A stretch of 64,000 bases of DNA. It comes from Halisarca cf. caerulea (taxonomy: Eukaryota > Porifera > Demospongiae > Chondrillida > Halisarcidae). The position numbers were made by a program, and so were the translations under genes. Positions 19,541-30,763 of the stretch are shown here, piece after piece. The notes under the pieces are model-generated. The model did not search any database, had not been told where the DNA came from, and saw nothing but the letters and a program-made list of their open reading frames with translations. The DNA lies in the NCBI GenBank assembly GCA_963170055.1, contig CAUJGJ010000188.1:421671-485670 (forward strand). Reading direction: 5' to 3'. Each line of letters starts with the position of its first letter. Position 1 is the first letter of the stretch.

Positions 19541-19845
19541 TCATGATTAATTCACATGAAATGCATGTGGGACATGTCTGTGCTAATTAGGTGTGAAAAT
19601 TTCAGTATTTTTTAAAATTTCTTTTCTCAACTTGTGTAAGCCTCAGATTCTCAAACTTGGCTGGTAGGCCGACATGTGAACTTCTCGAAGACTACTGATT
19701 TGAATGTCTCGTGTCTATATTCAAGTAACGGCAAAAGTTTTCCTGAACCCTATCCAAAACCGAAAAGCTCGGGGTGCTACATGGTGGAACACTTTCTGGG
19801 ACATCTTTTTACATAAATCACGATAGCAAAGTTTATCGCCCAATG

Positions 19846-19975
19846 ACGTCATACATCAAAGGGACCGCCTGGGCAGTAAATCGTTTGCTGCCCAAAAGTT
19901 GGGCAGTAACTTGTGTAAGCGCCTACCCTAATATGGATCGCGGTTAACACAATAGTCATAACAGTCATAACGCCA
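19846..19975 (+). repeat. repeat copy related to 6246-6360
   Basis: GTCATACATCAAAGGGACCG, AGCGCC, ATATGG and CAGTCATAA follow the same order as at 6246-6360. Inside is a perfect hairpin, CTGCCCAA-AAG-TTGGGCAG (19888-19906), absent from the other copy. Confidence 0.45.
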
Positions 19976-20291
19976 GGAAATTGAGGTCAACTGCACACTT
20001 TCCTTTGGTACCCGACGAAAATCTAAACAGCCTAACTGTTCTGAACGCCAGAGACAGTAATTTTCGAATCGTAGGAGCGAAGAAGTTCTCGGTGTTTCAA
20101 AATCGATTTACTTGAAAGAAAGCTTCATTTGGATAACTCAAAAGAAATCCCTTTACAGACGAGACTCTCTCCACTTGTCTTGTAATGCGTATGCTTCCTA
20201 GCAAAAAGTCTAGATTTACTTGACAGTGCTTCACCATAACTTATCTAAGGCAGAATGATAGCCAATTCGTCCAGGCCTTCGGCGATAAACC

Positions 20292-20379
20292 AGTTACTGC
20301 AGTTTTAGTTATAAGTCTTTACCTCGCCCTCGGGCTACGGCCAGTAAACACGTTACACCCCACTAAAACTATAGTAACT
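20292..20379. repeat. inverted repeat AGTTACT..AGTTTTAGT with CGCCCTCGGGC loop
   Basis: Arms 20292-20309 and 20362-20379 match at 16 of 18 positions when inverted. The loop contains ACCTCGCCCTCGGGCTACGG, like the loop of the hairpin at 6782-6858. Confidence 0.65.
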
Positions 20380-21344
20380 AGTACATACTCTAACTTTTCC
20401 GTGTTGCGAACTTTGCCATTTCTCTCCAAAGCCGAGATTGGTGAAATCTGCCCTCTAAAAGCAAACTTCAAGCGTCTATGAGTCAGGAGAGGAACAACTA
20501 ATAAAAATTTGCAATATGGAAAAGTTGTATCATACCAATAGCTCACGGTCGGCGATACAAACGCATGTGGGACATGTCCATGCTAATTTGGAGGTGTGAA
20601 AATGTTGGTCGTTTTTATAGCTTCATTTCTCGACTTGTAGAAGATTAAAAGTGTCAAACAAAAGCTTAATATATAGGTAGACATGTAAATGTTTCGAGGA
20701 TTGGCCTTTTAAAAGGCTTAATTACTTCAATTGCAAAGAAGTTTGTAGGGCTTCCCTAACCCCTACTGAAAAGCGAAACTCTACGTATACGGGCGCTACC
20801 TAGTGGAACGCTTTCAAGACTATTAATTTACATAAATTGCTATACATTAACATTTAACTATATTAACATAACATTTATTAACTTTTCCATGTGGGTGCCA
20901 ATGCCATTCCTCTCCAAAGCTGAGATCATCAAAATTGGCAATCAAAGGGCAAAATTCCAGCTCCTATAACTTGGGACAGGAACAACGCTTCTTTGGCACC
21001 CACATGGAAATAGCTAATTAAACGCTGGCACCAAGAAACTGTCTCTAGCTTGTTTCCTCACGTAGCATCCAGCCGAAAACTAAAATTCCGAAGAGCATCC
21101 AGTTAGATCACATGCCAGCATGTGAAAGAGCAACGGTGACGACAGAATTTTTGATTCGGTTTTGTATACGCCCGAATATGCACCTGGATCACAAGATATA
21201 AGCTTTACTAATAACTTATAGGCGCCGAAAGATAACGTTTCACCCCTATGCAAACTGAGGAGCACTATCATAACAAATCTGGATATGTCCCACATGTGAA
21301 AGCGCTTCGAGCTTGCTCCCTCATCTAGCACCCAGAAGAAAACT

Positions 21345-22225
21345 AAAATTTTAAAGACGATTCAAAGTCGTCAGAGATTCAAAAGAACCGTTTTTCTGTC
21401 CACATTGCAAAATCAATGAAAAAGAATTACAATCCTTAAGGTGCTGCCTGGCGACGCTTTCTTTTGAAATTACTGACATGAAAAAGCAATTGTCCACCAT
21501 GTCTTTAGCAGCCACTAGAACCACATGTAAAACTAGTACATCTTCAAATCCACCCGTATTCAAAATGAAACTAGTGAGTTAAAGGACTCTGTCAAATCCC
21601 TCAGTGATGAGCTAGCCAAGAAAACGAATGCTTGTATCGATCATGAAGAAGTACAATGCCAAACGGAAACAGTCTCTGAGGTACTTAGAGCCCAACAAAA
21701 AATCCTCGAAGCACACAAACGAGAACTCAGAACTAACAACCTCGTCATGGTTGGGGTAGAGGAAAGCGAAAAGATCGACCTAGAGGTAGCCATATCCCTT
21801 CTGCTCGATAATCTAGTGGTCAATGCTTACATAATTGAGACCAAGAGGCTCGGAAAGAAAAGCGAGAGATGATGACCACTTCTGATTAAGCTTCCTGATC
21901 ATGCTTCCAAGATCTGTATTCTGAAACTCAGACCAAGCTTAAATGGTCAGGCATTTTTATCAATGAAGACTACACCCCAAATCAGCGCAAAAGAATGTCA
22001 CGCTTCCTGACTAAAATGCGTGCAGCACGATCAGATTGAAAGCACTCTTACATTTCCAAAGGAGTTTTATTCATTGAAAATGGGAAAATTGACTTCCTTG
22101 ACTCAGAACACCAACCTAATCACGAGATCCATCCCACATCAAACATCCAAATCCCTAAATCCACCACTGACAGCCGAGAAAACTCTGTTTCTGATACTCT
22201 TCCCCAAACGCAAGTACAAATAATC
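21345..22225 (+). pseudogene. non-LTR retrotransposon ORF1 (gag-like), broken
   Basis: ORF1 proteins of L1/CR1-type elements bind the element RNA. After a Cys-Pro-His-Cys pair at 21397-21408, perhaps the end of a zinc or PHD finger, comes a coiled-coil-like stretch (NEKELQ, then after a frameshift near 21560 ELKDSVKSLSDELAKK). The core fold is then recognisable from RTNNLVMVGVEESE, VAISLLLDNL, ETKRLGKK and PLLIKLPDHASKICILK to IFINEDYTPNQRKRM and GVLFIENGKIDF. Two consecutive TGA codons at 21870-21875 replace what is usually Arg-Arg, a frameshift lies near 21950 and another TGA near 22035. No endonuclease or reverse transcriptase follows, because the satellite starts 110 bases later. Family assignment is by pattern; which clade is unsure. 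Confidence 0.78.
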
Positions 22226-22336
22226 CTTATGATCTGCCCCATCATACCTCACACACTGATTGACAACATTGTTCCAAGACAATTACCTCAAACTATCATA
22301 CATCACCAAGCACTCTATCATTAGCACTGTGGAATA
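22226..22336. other. junction between retrotransposon remnant and satellite
   Basis: AT-rich spacer with no recognised feature, ending GTGGAATA just before the first 147-bp unit. Confidence 0.4.
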
Positions 22337-23395
22337 TGCATTAACAACCTCAGTAAACTTATAGCTGCGGTGATTTCTTAAATAAATCATCCGTGTAAGA
22401 AATAAAAATTACCTAATTTCTTTTGTAAGTTATTTGCAATTCTTGCAATTTCATGCAATTCTAGAATTCTTATGCAAGTTTCATGCATTAACAACCTCAG
22501 TAAACTTATAACTGTGGTGATTTCTCAAATGAACTGTTCATGTAAGAAATAAAAATTAGCTAATTTCTTTTCTTACTTATTTGCAATTCTTGCAATTTCG
22601 TGCTATTCTTGAATTGTTATGCAAGTTTCATGCATTAACAACCTCAGTAAACTTATACCTGCGGTGATTTCTTAAATAAATTATCCGTGTAAGAAATAAA
22701 AATTAGCTAATTTCTTTTCTAAGTTATTTGGAATTCTTGCAATTTCGTGCTATTCTTGAATTCTTATGCAAGTTTCATGCATTAACAACCTCACTAAACT
22801 GATAGCTGCGGTGATTTCTTAAATAAATTATCACTGTAAGAAATAAAAATTAGCTAATTTCTTTTCTTTTGTCATTTGGAATTCTTGCAATTTCGTGCTA
22901 TTCTTGAATTCTTATGCAAGTTTCATGCATTAACAACCTCAGTAAACTTATAGCTGGGTGGTTTCTTAAATAGATTATTCCTGTAAGAAATAAAAATTAG
23001 CTAATTTCTTTTCTTAGTTATTTGGAATTCTTGCAATTTCGTGCTATTCTTGAATTGTTATGCAAGTTTCATGCATTAACAACCTCAGTAAACTGATAGC
23101 TGCGGTGATTTCTTAAATAAATTATCACTGTAAGAAATAAAAATTAGCTAATTTCTTTTCTTAGTTATTTGGAATTCTTGCAATTTCGTGCTATTCTTGA
23201 ATTGTTATGCAAGTTTCATGCATTATCTACCTCAGTAAACTTATAGCTGCGGTAATTTCTTAAATAAATTATCTGTGTAAGAAACGAAAATTAGCTAATT
23301 TCTTTTCTTACTTATTGGCAATTCTTGCAATTTCGTGCTATTCTTGAATTCTAACACAAGTTTCATGCATTATCTAAGTCAGTAAACTCATAGCT
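22337..23395 (+). repeat. 147-bp tandem satellite, about 7 copies
   Basis: TTAACAACCTCAGTAAACTT recurs at 22341, 22488, 22635, 22782, 22930 and 23076; later units have TTATCTACCTC (23223) and TTATCTAAGTC (23370). Spacing is 146-148. Each unit contains AAATTAGCTAATTT, a 14-base palindrome in most copies, and AATAAA-type A-rich tracts. Copies differ by a few bases, the last two more than the others. The array passes into the 123-bp satellite in the middle of a unit, after CATAGCTG. Confidence 0.97.
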
Positions 23396-23999
23396 GAAAT
23401 AGTTAAGTTTAAAATGTTAGAAAGTTTTAATAATTTTATCGGAAAAAGAACGTTAAAAGCATAAGTTTAAAATTATGAAAAGTAGAAAATTGGCAAAGTT
23501 ACTAAGATATTAACAATTAAATAGTTTAAAATGTTACAAAGTTTTATTAATTTGTATCGCAAGGAGAACGTTAGAAACATAAGTTTAAAATTAGGAAAAG
23601 TACAAAATTTGGAAAGTTACTAATATATTAACAATGAAATAGTTAAGTTTAAAATGTTACAAAGTTTTAATAATTTCTATCGCAAGTAGAACGTTAGAAA
23701 CATAAGTTTAAAATTAGGAAAAGTACAAAATTGGCAAAGTTCCTAAGATATTACAAATGAAATAGTTAAGTTCAAAATGTTACAAAGTTTTAATAATTTG
23801 TATCGCAAAGAGAACGTTAGCAACATAAGTTTAAAATTAGGAAAAGTACTAAATTGGCAAAGTTCGTAAGATATCAGAAATGAAATAGCTAAGTTTAAAA
23901 TGTTACAAAATTTTAATAATTTGTATCGCAAAGAGAACGTTAGAAACATAAGTTTAAAATAAGGAAAAGTACAAAATTGGCAAAGTTCCTAAGATATTA

Positions 24000-25740
24000 C
24001 AAATGAAATAGTTAAGTTTAAAATGTTACAAAGTTTTAATAATTTGTATCGCAAGTAGAACGTTAGAAACATAAGTTTAAAAGTAGGAAATATACAAAAT
24101 TGGCAAAGTTACTAAGATATCACAAATGAAATAGTTAAGTTTAAAATGTTACAAAGTTTTAATAATTTGTATCGCAAGTAGAACGTTAGAAACATAAGTT
24201 TAAAATTAGGAAAACTACAAAATTGGCAAAGTTCCTAAGATATCACAAATGAAATAGTTAAGTTTAAAATGTTACAAAATTTTAATAATTTGTATCGCAA
24301 GTAGAACGTTAGAAACATAAGTTTAAAATTAGGAAAAGTACTAAATTGGCAAAGTTCCTAAGATATTAACAATGAAATAGTTAAGTTCAAAATGTTACAA
24401 AGTTTTAATAATTTGTATCGCAAGTAGAACGTCAGAAACATAAGTTTAAAATTAGGAAAACTACAAAATTGGCAAAGTTCCTAAGATATTACAAATGAAA
24501 TAGTTAAGTTTAAAATGTTACAAAATTTTAATAATTTGTATCGCAAAGAGAACGTTGTAAACATAAGTTTAAAATTAGGAAAAGTACTAAATTGGCAAAG
24601 TTTCTAAGATATTAACAATGAGATAGTTAAGTTTAAAATGTTACAAAGTTGTAATAATTTGTAACGCGAGTAGAACGTTAGAAACATAAGTTTAAAATTA
24701 GGAAAAGTACAAAATTGGCAAAGTTCCTAAGATATCATAAATGAAACAGTTAAGTTTAAAATGTTACAAAGTTTTAATAATTTGTATCGCAAAGAGAACG
24801 TTAGAAACATAAGTTTAAAATTAGGAAAAGTACAAAATTGGCAAAGTTCCTAAGATATCACAAATGAAATAGTTAAGTTTAAAATGTTACAAAGTTTTAA
24901 TAATTTGTATCGCAAGTAGAACGTTAGAAACATAAGTTTAAAAGTAGGAAATATACAAAATTGGCAAAGTTACTAAGATATCACAAATGAAATAGTTAAG
25001 TTTAAAATGTTACAAAGTTTTAATAATTTGTATCGCAAGTAGAACGTTAGAAACATAAGTTTAAAATTAGGAAAACTACAAAATTGGCAAAGTTCCTAAG
25101 ATATCACAAATGAAATAGTTAAGTTTAAAATGTTACAAAATTTTAATAATTTGTATCGCAAGTAGAACGTTAGAAACATAAGTTTAAAATTAGGAAAAGT
25201 ACTAAATTGGCAAAGTTCCTAAGATATTAACAATGAAATAGTTAAGTTCAAAATGTTACAAAGTTTTAATAATTTGTATCGCAAGTAGAACGTCAGAAAC
25301 ATAAGTTTAAAATTAGGAAAACTACAAAATTGGCAAAGTTCCTAAGATATTACAAATGAAATAGTTAAGTTTAAAATGTTACAAAATTTTAATAATTTGT
25401 ATCGCAAAGAGAACGTTGTAAACATAAGTTTAAAATTAGGAAAAGTACTAAATTGGCAAAGTTTCTAAGATATTAACAATGAGATAGTTAAGTTTAAAAT
25501 GTTACAAAGTTGTAATAATTTGTAACGCGAGTAGAACGTTAGAAACATAAGTTTAAAATTAGGAAAAGTACAAAATTGGCAAAGTTCCTAAGATATCATA
25601 AATGAAACAGTTAAGTTTAAAATGTTACAAAGTTTTAATAATTTGTATCGCAAAGAGAACGTTAGAAACATAAGTTTAAAATTAGGAAAAGTACAAAATT
25701 GGCAAAGTTCCTAAGATATCACAAATGAAATAGTTAAGTT
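24000..25740 (+). repeat. 861-bp higher-order repeat (7 monomers), two copies
   Basis: The rare variant AAGTAGGAAATATAC occurs at 24081 and 24942, exactly 861 bases apart, and the other variants between (CGTCAG, CGTTGTAAAC, TTTGTAACGCGAG, GAAACAG) recur in the same order. The copies look nearly identical. Confidence 0.95.
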
Positions 25741-26925
25741 TAAAATGTTACAAAATTTTAATAATTTGTATCGCAAGTAGAACGTTAGAAACATAAGTTT
25801 AAAATTAGGAAAAGTACTAAATTGGCAAAGTTACTAAGATATTAAGAATGAAATAGTTAAGTTCAAAATGTTACAAAGTTTTAATAATTTGTATCGCAAG
25901 TAGAACGTCAGAAACATAAGTTTAAAATTAGGAAAACTACAAAATTGGCAAAGTTCCTAAGATATTACAAATGAAATAGTTAAGTTTAAAATGTTACAAA
26001 ATTTTAATAATTTGTATCGCAAAGAGAACGTTGTAAACATAAGTTTAAAATTAGGAAAAGTACAAAATTGGCAAAGTTCCTAAGATAGCACAAATGAAAT
26101 AGTTAAGTTTAAAATGTTACAAAATTTTGATAATTTGTATCGCAAAGAGAACGTTAGAAACATAAGTTTAAAATTATTAAAAGTACTAAATTGGCAAAGT
26201 TCCTAAGATATTAACAATGAAATAGTTAAGTTTAAAATGTTACAAAGATTTAATAATTTCTATCGCGAGTAGAACGTTAGAAACATAAGTTTAAAATTAG
26301 GAAAAGTACAAAATTGGCAAAGTTCCTAAGATATCACAAATGAAATAGTTAAGTTTAAAATGTTACAAAATTTTAATAATTTGTATCGCAAGTAGAACGT
26401 TAGAAACATAAGTTTAAAATTAGGAAAAGTACTAAATTGGCAAAGTTACTAAGATATTAAGAATGAAATAGTTAAGTTCAAAATGTTACAAAGTTTTAAT
26501 AATTTGTATCGCAAGTAGAACGTCAGAAACATAAGTTTAAAATTAGGAAAACTACAAAATTGGCAAAGTTCCTAAGATATTACAAATGAAATAGTTAAGT
26601 TTAAAATGTTACAAAATTTTAATAATTTGTATCGCAAAGAGAACGTTGTAAACATAAGTTTAAAATTAGGAAAAGTACAAAATTGGCAAAGTTCCTAAGA
26701 TAGCACAAATGAAATAGTTAAGTTTAAAATGTTACAAAATTTTGATAATTTGTATCGCAAAGAGAACGTTAGAAACATAAGTTTAAAATTATTAAAAGTA
26801 CTAAATTGGCAAAGTTCCTAAGATATTAACAATGAAATAGTTAAGTTTAAAATGTTACAAAGATTTAATAATTTCTATCGCGAGTAGAACGTTAGAAACA
26901 TAAGTTTAAAATTAGGAAAAGTACA
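25690..26925 (+). repeat. 615-bp higher-order repeat (5 monomers), two copies
   Basis: ATTAAGAATG occurs at about 25843 and 26458, and TTTTGATAATTTG at 26125 and 26740, both 615 apart; a further TTTTGATAATTTG follows at 27355. Intermediate variants agree for two copies and then change. Confidence 0.9.
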
Positions 26926-27759
26926 AAATTGGCAAAGTTCCTAAGATATCACAAATGAAATAGTTAAGTTTAAAATGTTACAAAATTTTAATAATTTGTA
27001 TCGCAAGTAGAACGTTAGAAACATAAGTTTAAAATTAGGAAAAGTACAAAATTGGCAAAGTTTCTAAGATATTAACAATGAAATAGTTAAGTTTAAAATG
27101 TTACAAAGTTTTAATAATTTGTATCGCAAGTAGAACGTTAGAAACATAAGTTTAAAATTGGGGAAAGTACAAAATTAGCAAAGTTAGTAAGATATTAACA
27201 ATGAAATAGTTAAGTTTAAAATGTTACAAAGTTTTAATAATTTGTATCGCAAGTAGAACGTTAGAAACATAAGTTTAAAATTAGGAAAAGTACAAAATTG
27301 GCAAAGTTCCTAAGATAGCACAAATGAAATAGTTAAGTTTAAAATGTTACAAAATTTTGATAATTTGTATCGCAAAGAGAACGTTAGAAACATAAGTTTA
27401 AAATTAGGAAAAGTAACAAATTGGCAAAGTTCCTAAGATATTAACAATGAAATAGTTAAGTTTAAAATGTTACAAAGATTTAATAATTTCTATCGCGAGT
27501 AGAACGTTAGAAACATAAGTTTAAAATTAGGAAAAGTACAAAATTGGCAAAGTTCCTAAGATATCACAAATGAAATAGTTAAGTTTAAAATGTTACAAAG
27601 TTTTAATAATTTGTATCGCAAGTAGAACGTTAGAAACATAAGTTTAAAATTAGGAAAAGTACAAAATTGGCAAAGTTTCTAAGATATTAACAATGAAATA
27701 GTTAAGTTTAAAATGTTACAAAGTTTTAATAATTTATATCGCAAGTAGAACGTTAGAAA

Positions 27760-30070
27760 CATAAGTTTAAAATTAGGAAAAGTACTAAATTGGCAAAGTT
27801 CCTAAGATATTAACAATGAAATAGTTAAGTTTAAAATGTTACAAAGATTTAATAATTTCTATCGCGAGTAGAACGTTAGAAACATAAGTTTAAAATTAGG
27901 AAAAGTACAAAATTGGCAAAGTTCCTAAGATATCACAAATGAAATAGTTAAGTTTAAAATGTTACAAAGTTTTAATAATTTGTATCGCAAGTAGAACGTT
28001 AGAAACATAAGTTTAAAATTAGGAAAAGTACAAAATTGGCAAAGTTTCTAAGATATTAACAATGAAATAGTTAAGTTTAAAATGTTACAAAGTTTTAATA
28101 ATTTATATCGCAAGTAGAACGTTAGAAACATAAGTTTAAAATTGGGGAAAGTACAAAATTAGCAAAGTTAGTAAGATATTAACAATGAAATAGTTAAGTT
28201 TAAAATGTTACAAAGTTTTAATAATTTGTATCGCAAGTAGAACGTTAGAAACATAAGTTTAAAATTAGGAAAAGTACAAAATTGGCAAAGTTCCTAAGAT
28301 AGCACAAATGAAATAGTTAAGTTTAAAATGTTACAAAATTTTAATAATTTGTATCGCAAAGAGAACGTTAGAAACATAAGTTTAAAATTAGGAAAAGTAC
28401 TAAATTGGCAAAGTTCCTAAGATATTAACAATGAAATAGTTAAGTTCAAAATGTTACAAAGTTTTAATAATTTGTATCGCAAGTAGAACGTCAGAAACAT
28501 AAGTTTAATATTAGGAAAACTACAAAATTGGCAAAGTTCCTAAGATATTACAAATGAAATAGTTAAGTTTAAAATGTTACAAAATTTTAATAATTTGTAT
28601 CGCAAAGAGAACGTTGTAAACATAAGTTTAAAATTAGGAAAAGTACTAAATTGGCAAAGTTTCTAAGATATTAACAATGAGATAGCTAAGTTTAAAATGT
28701 TACAAAGTTGTAATAATTTGTAACGCGAGTAGAACGTTAGAAACATAAGTTTAAAATTAGGAAAAGTACAAAATTGGCAAAGTTCCTAAGATATCATAAA
28801 TGAAATAGTTAAGTTTAAAATGTTACAAAGTTTTAATAATTTGTATCGCAAAGAGAACGTTAGAAACATAAGTTTAAAATTATTAAAAGTACTAAATTGG
28901 CAAAGTTCCTAAGATATTAACAATGAAATAGTTAATTTTAAAATGTTACAAAGATTTAATAATTTCTATCGCGAGTAGAACGTTAGAAACATCAGTTTAA
29001 AATTAGGAAAAGTACAAAATTGGCAAAGTTCCTAAGATATCATAAATGAAATAGTTAAGTTTAAAATGTTACAAAGTTTTAATAATTTGTATCGCAAAGA
29101 GAACGTTAGAAACATAAGTTTAAAATTATTAAAAGTACTAAATTGGCAAAGTTCCTAAGATATTAACAATGAAATAGTTAAGTTTAAAATGTTACAAAGT
29201 TTTAATAATTTCTATCGCGAGTAGAACGTTAGAAACATCAGTTTAAAATTAGGAAAAGTACAAAATTGGCAAAGTTCCTAAGATATTAACAATGAAATAG
29301 TTAAGTTTAAAATGTTACAAAGTTTTAATAATTTCTATCGCAAGTAAAACGTTAGAAACATAAGTTTAAAATTAGGAAAGTACAAAATTGGCAAAGTTCC
29401 TAAGATATTAACAATGAGATAGTTAAGTTTAAAATGTTACAAAGTTTTAATAATTTGTATCGCAAGTAGAACGTTAGAAACATAAGTTTAAAATTAGGAA
29501 AAGTACAAAATTGGCAAAGTTCCTAAGATAGCACAAATGAAATAGTTAAGTTTAAAATGTTACAAAATTTTAATAATTTGTATCGCAAAGAGAACGTTAG
29601 AAACATAAGTTTAAAATTATTAAAAGTACAAAATTGGCAAAGTTCCTAAGATATCACAAATGAAATAGTTAAGTTTAAAATGTTACAAAATTTTAATAAT
29701 TTGTATCGCAAGTAGAACGTTAGAAACATAAGTTTAAAATTAGGAAAAGTACTAAATTGGCAAAGTTACTAAGATATCACAAATGAAATAGTTAAGTTTA
29801 AAATGTTACAAAATTTTAATAATTTGTATCGCAAGTAGAACGTTAGAAACATAAGTTTAAAATTAGGAAAAGTACTAAATTGGCAAAGTTCCTAAGATAT
29901 TAACAATGAATTAGTTAAGTTCAAAATGTTACAAAGTTTTAATAATTTGTATCGCAAGTAGAACGTCAGAAACATAAGTTTAATATTAGGAAAACTACAA
30001 AATTGGCAAAGTTCCTAAGATATTACAAATGAAATAGTTAAGTTTAAAATGTTACAAAATTTTAATAATT
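27760..30070 (+). repeat. 2.3-kb segment duplicated at 35140-37450
   Basis: Rare variants TTGGGGAAAGTAC (28142 and 35520), GTTAATTTTAAAATG (28931 and 36309) and GAATTAGTTAAG (29908 and 37286) all recur at an offset of 7,378 bases, two short of 60 monomers. Agreement stops near both ends. Confidence 0.93.
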
Positions 30071-30763
30071 TGTATCGCAAGTAGAACGTTAGAAACATAA
30101 GTATAAAATTGGGGAAAGTACAAAATTAGCAAAGTTAGTAAGATATTAACAATGAAATAGTTAAGTTTAAAATGTTACAAAGTTTTAATAATTTCTATCG
30201 CAAGTAAAACGTTAGAAACATAAGTTTAAAATTAGGAAAGTACAAAATTGGCAAAGTTCCTAAGATATCAACAATGAGATAGTTAAGTTTAAAATGTTAC
30301 AAAGTTTTAATAATTTGTATCGCAAGTAGAACGTTAGAAACATAAGTTTAAAATTAGGAAAAGTACAAAATTGGCAAAGTTCCTAAGATATCAGAAATGA
30401 AATAGTTAAGTTTAAAATGTTACAAAATTTTAATAATTTGTATCGCAAGTAGAACGTTAGAAACATAAGTTTAAAATTAGGAAAAGTACTAAATTGGCAA
30501 AGTTACTAAGATATTAACAATGAAATAGTTAAGTTCAAAATGTTACAAAGTTTTAATAATTTGTATCGCAAGTAGAACGTCAGAAACATAAGTTCAATAT
30601 TAGGAAAACTACAAAATTGGCAAAGTTCCTAAGATATTACAAATGAAATAGTTAAGTTTAAAATGTTACAAAATTTTAATAATTTGTATCGCAAAGAGAA
30701 CGTTAGAAACATAAGTTTAAAATAAGGAAAAGTACAAAATTGGCAAAGTTCCTAAGATATTAC

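Larger units (their letters stand above)
19541..21344. repeat. cluster of old, diverged repeats in both orientations
   Basis: A ~280-base block starting GCATGTGGGACATGTC occurs at about 19559 and, diverged, at about 20561, and an inverted trace ATGTCCCACATG lies at about 21285. CTCTCCAAAGC(C/T)GAGAT and AGGAACAAC blocks recur at about 20423 and 20918. TTCCATGTGGGTGCCAA (20886) is inverted at about 20994. AGCTTG...CCTCA...TAGCA.CCAG...GAAAACTAAAATT occurs near 21045 and 21310. No coding frame survives. Confidence 0.55.

Noticed and set aside
23743..23949. 68-codon minus-strand frame in the satellite (and a similar one at 55409-55597)
   Set aside because: The frame is open only because single monomers lost a stop; it repeats the satellite and is closed in almost all other units.
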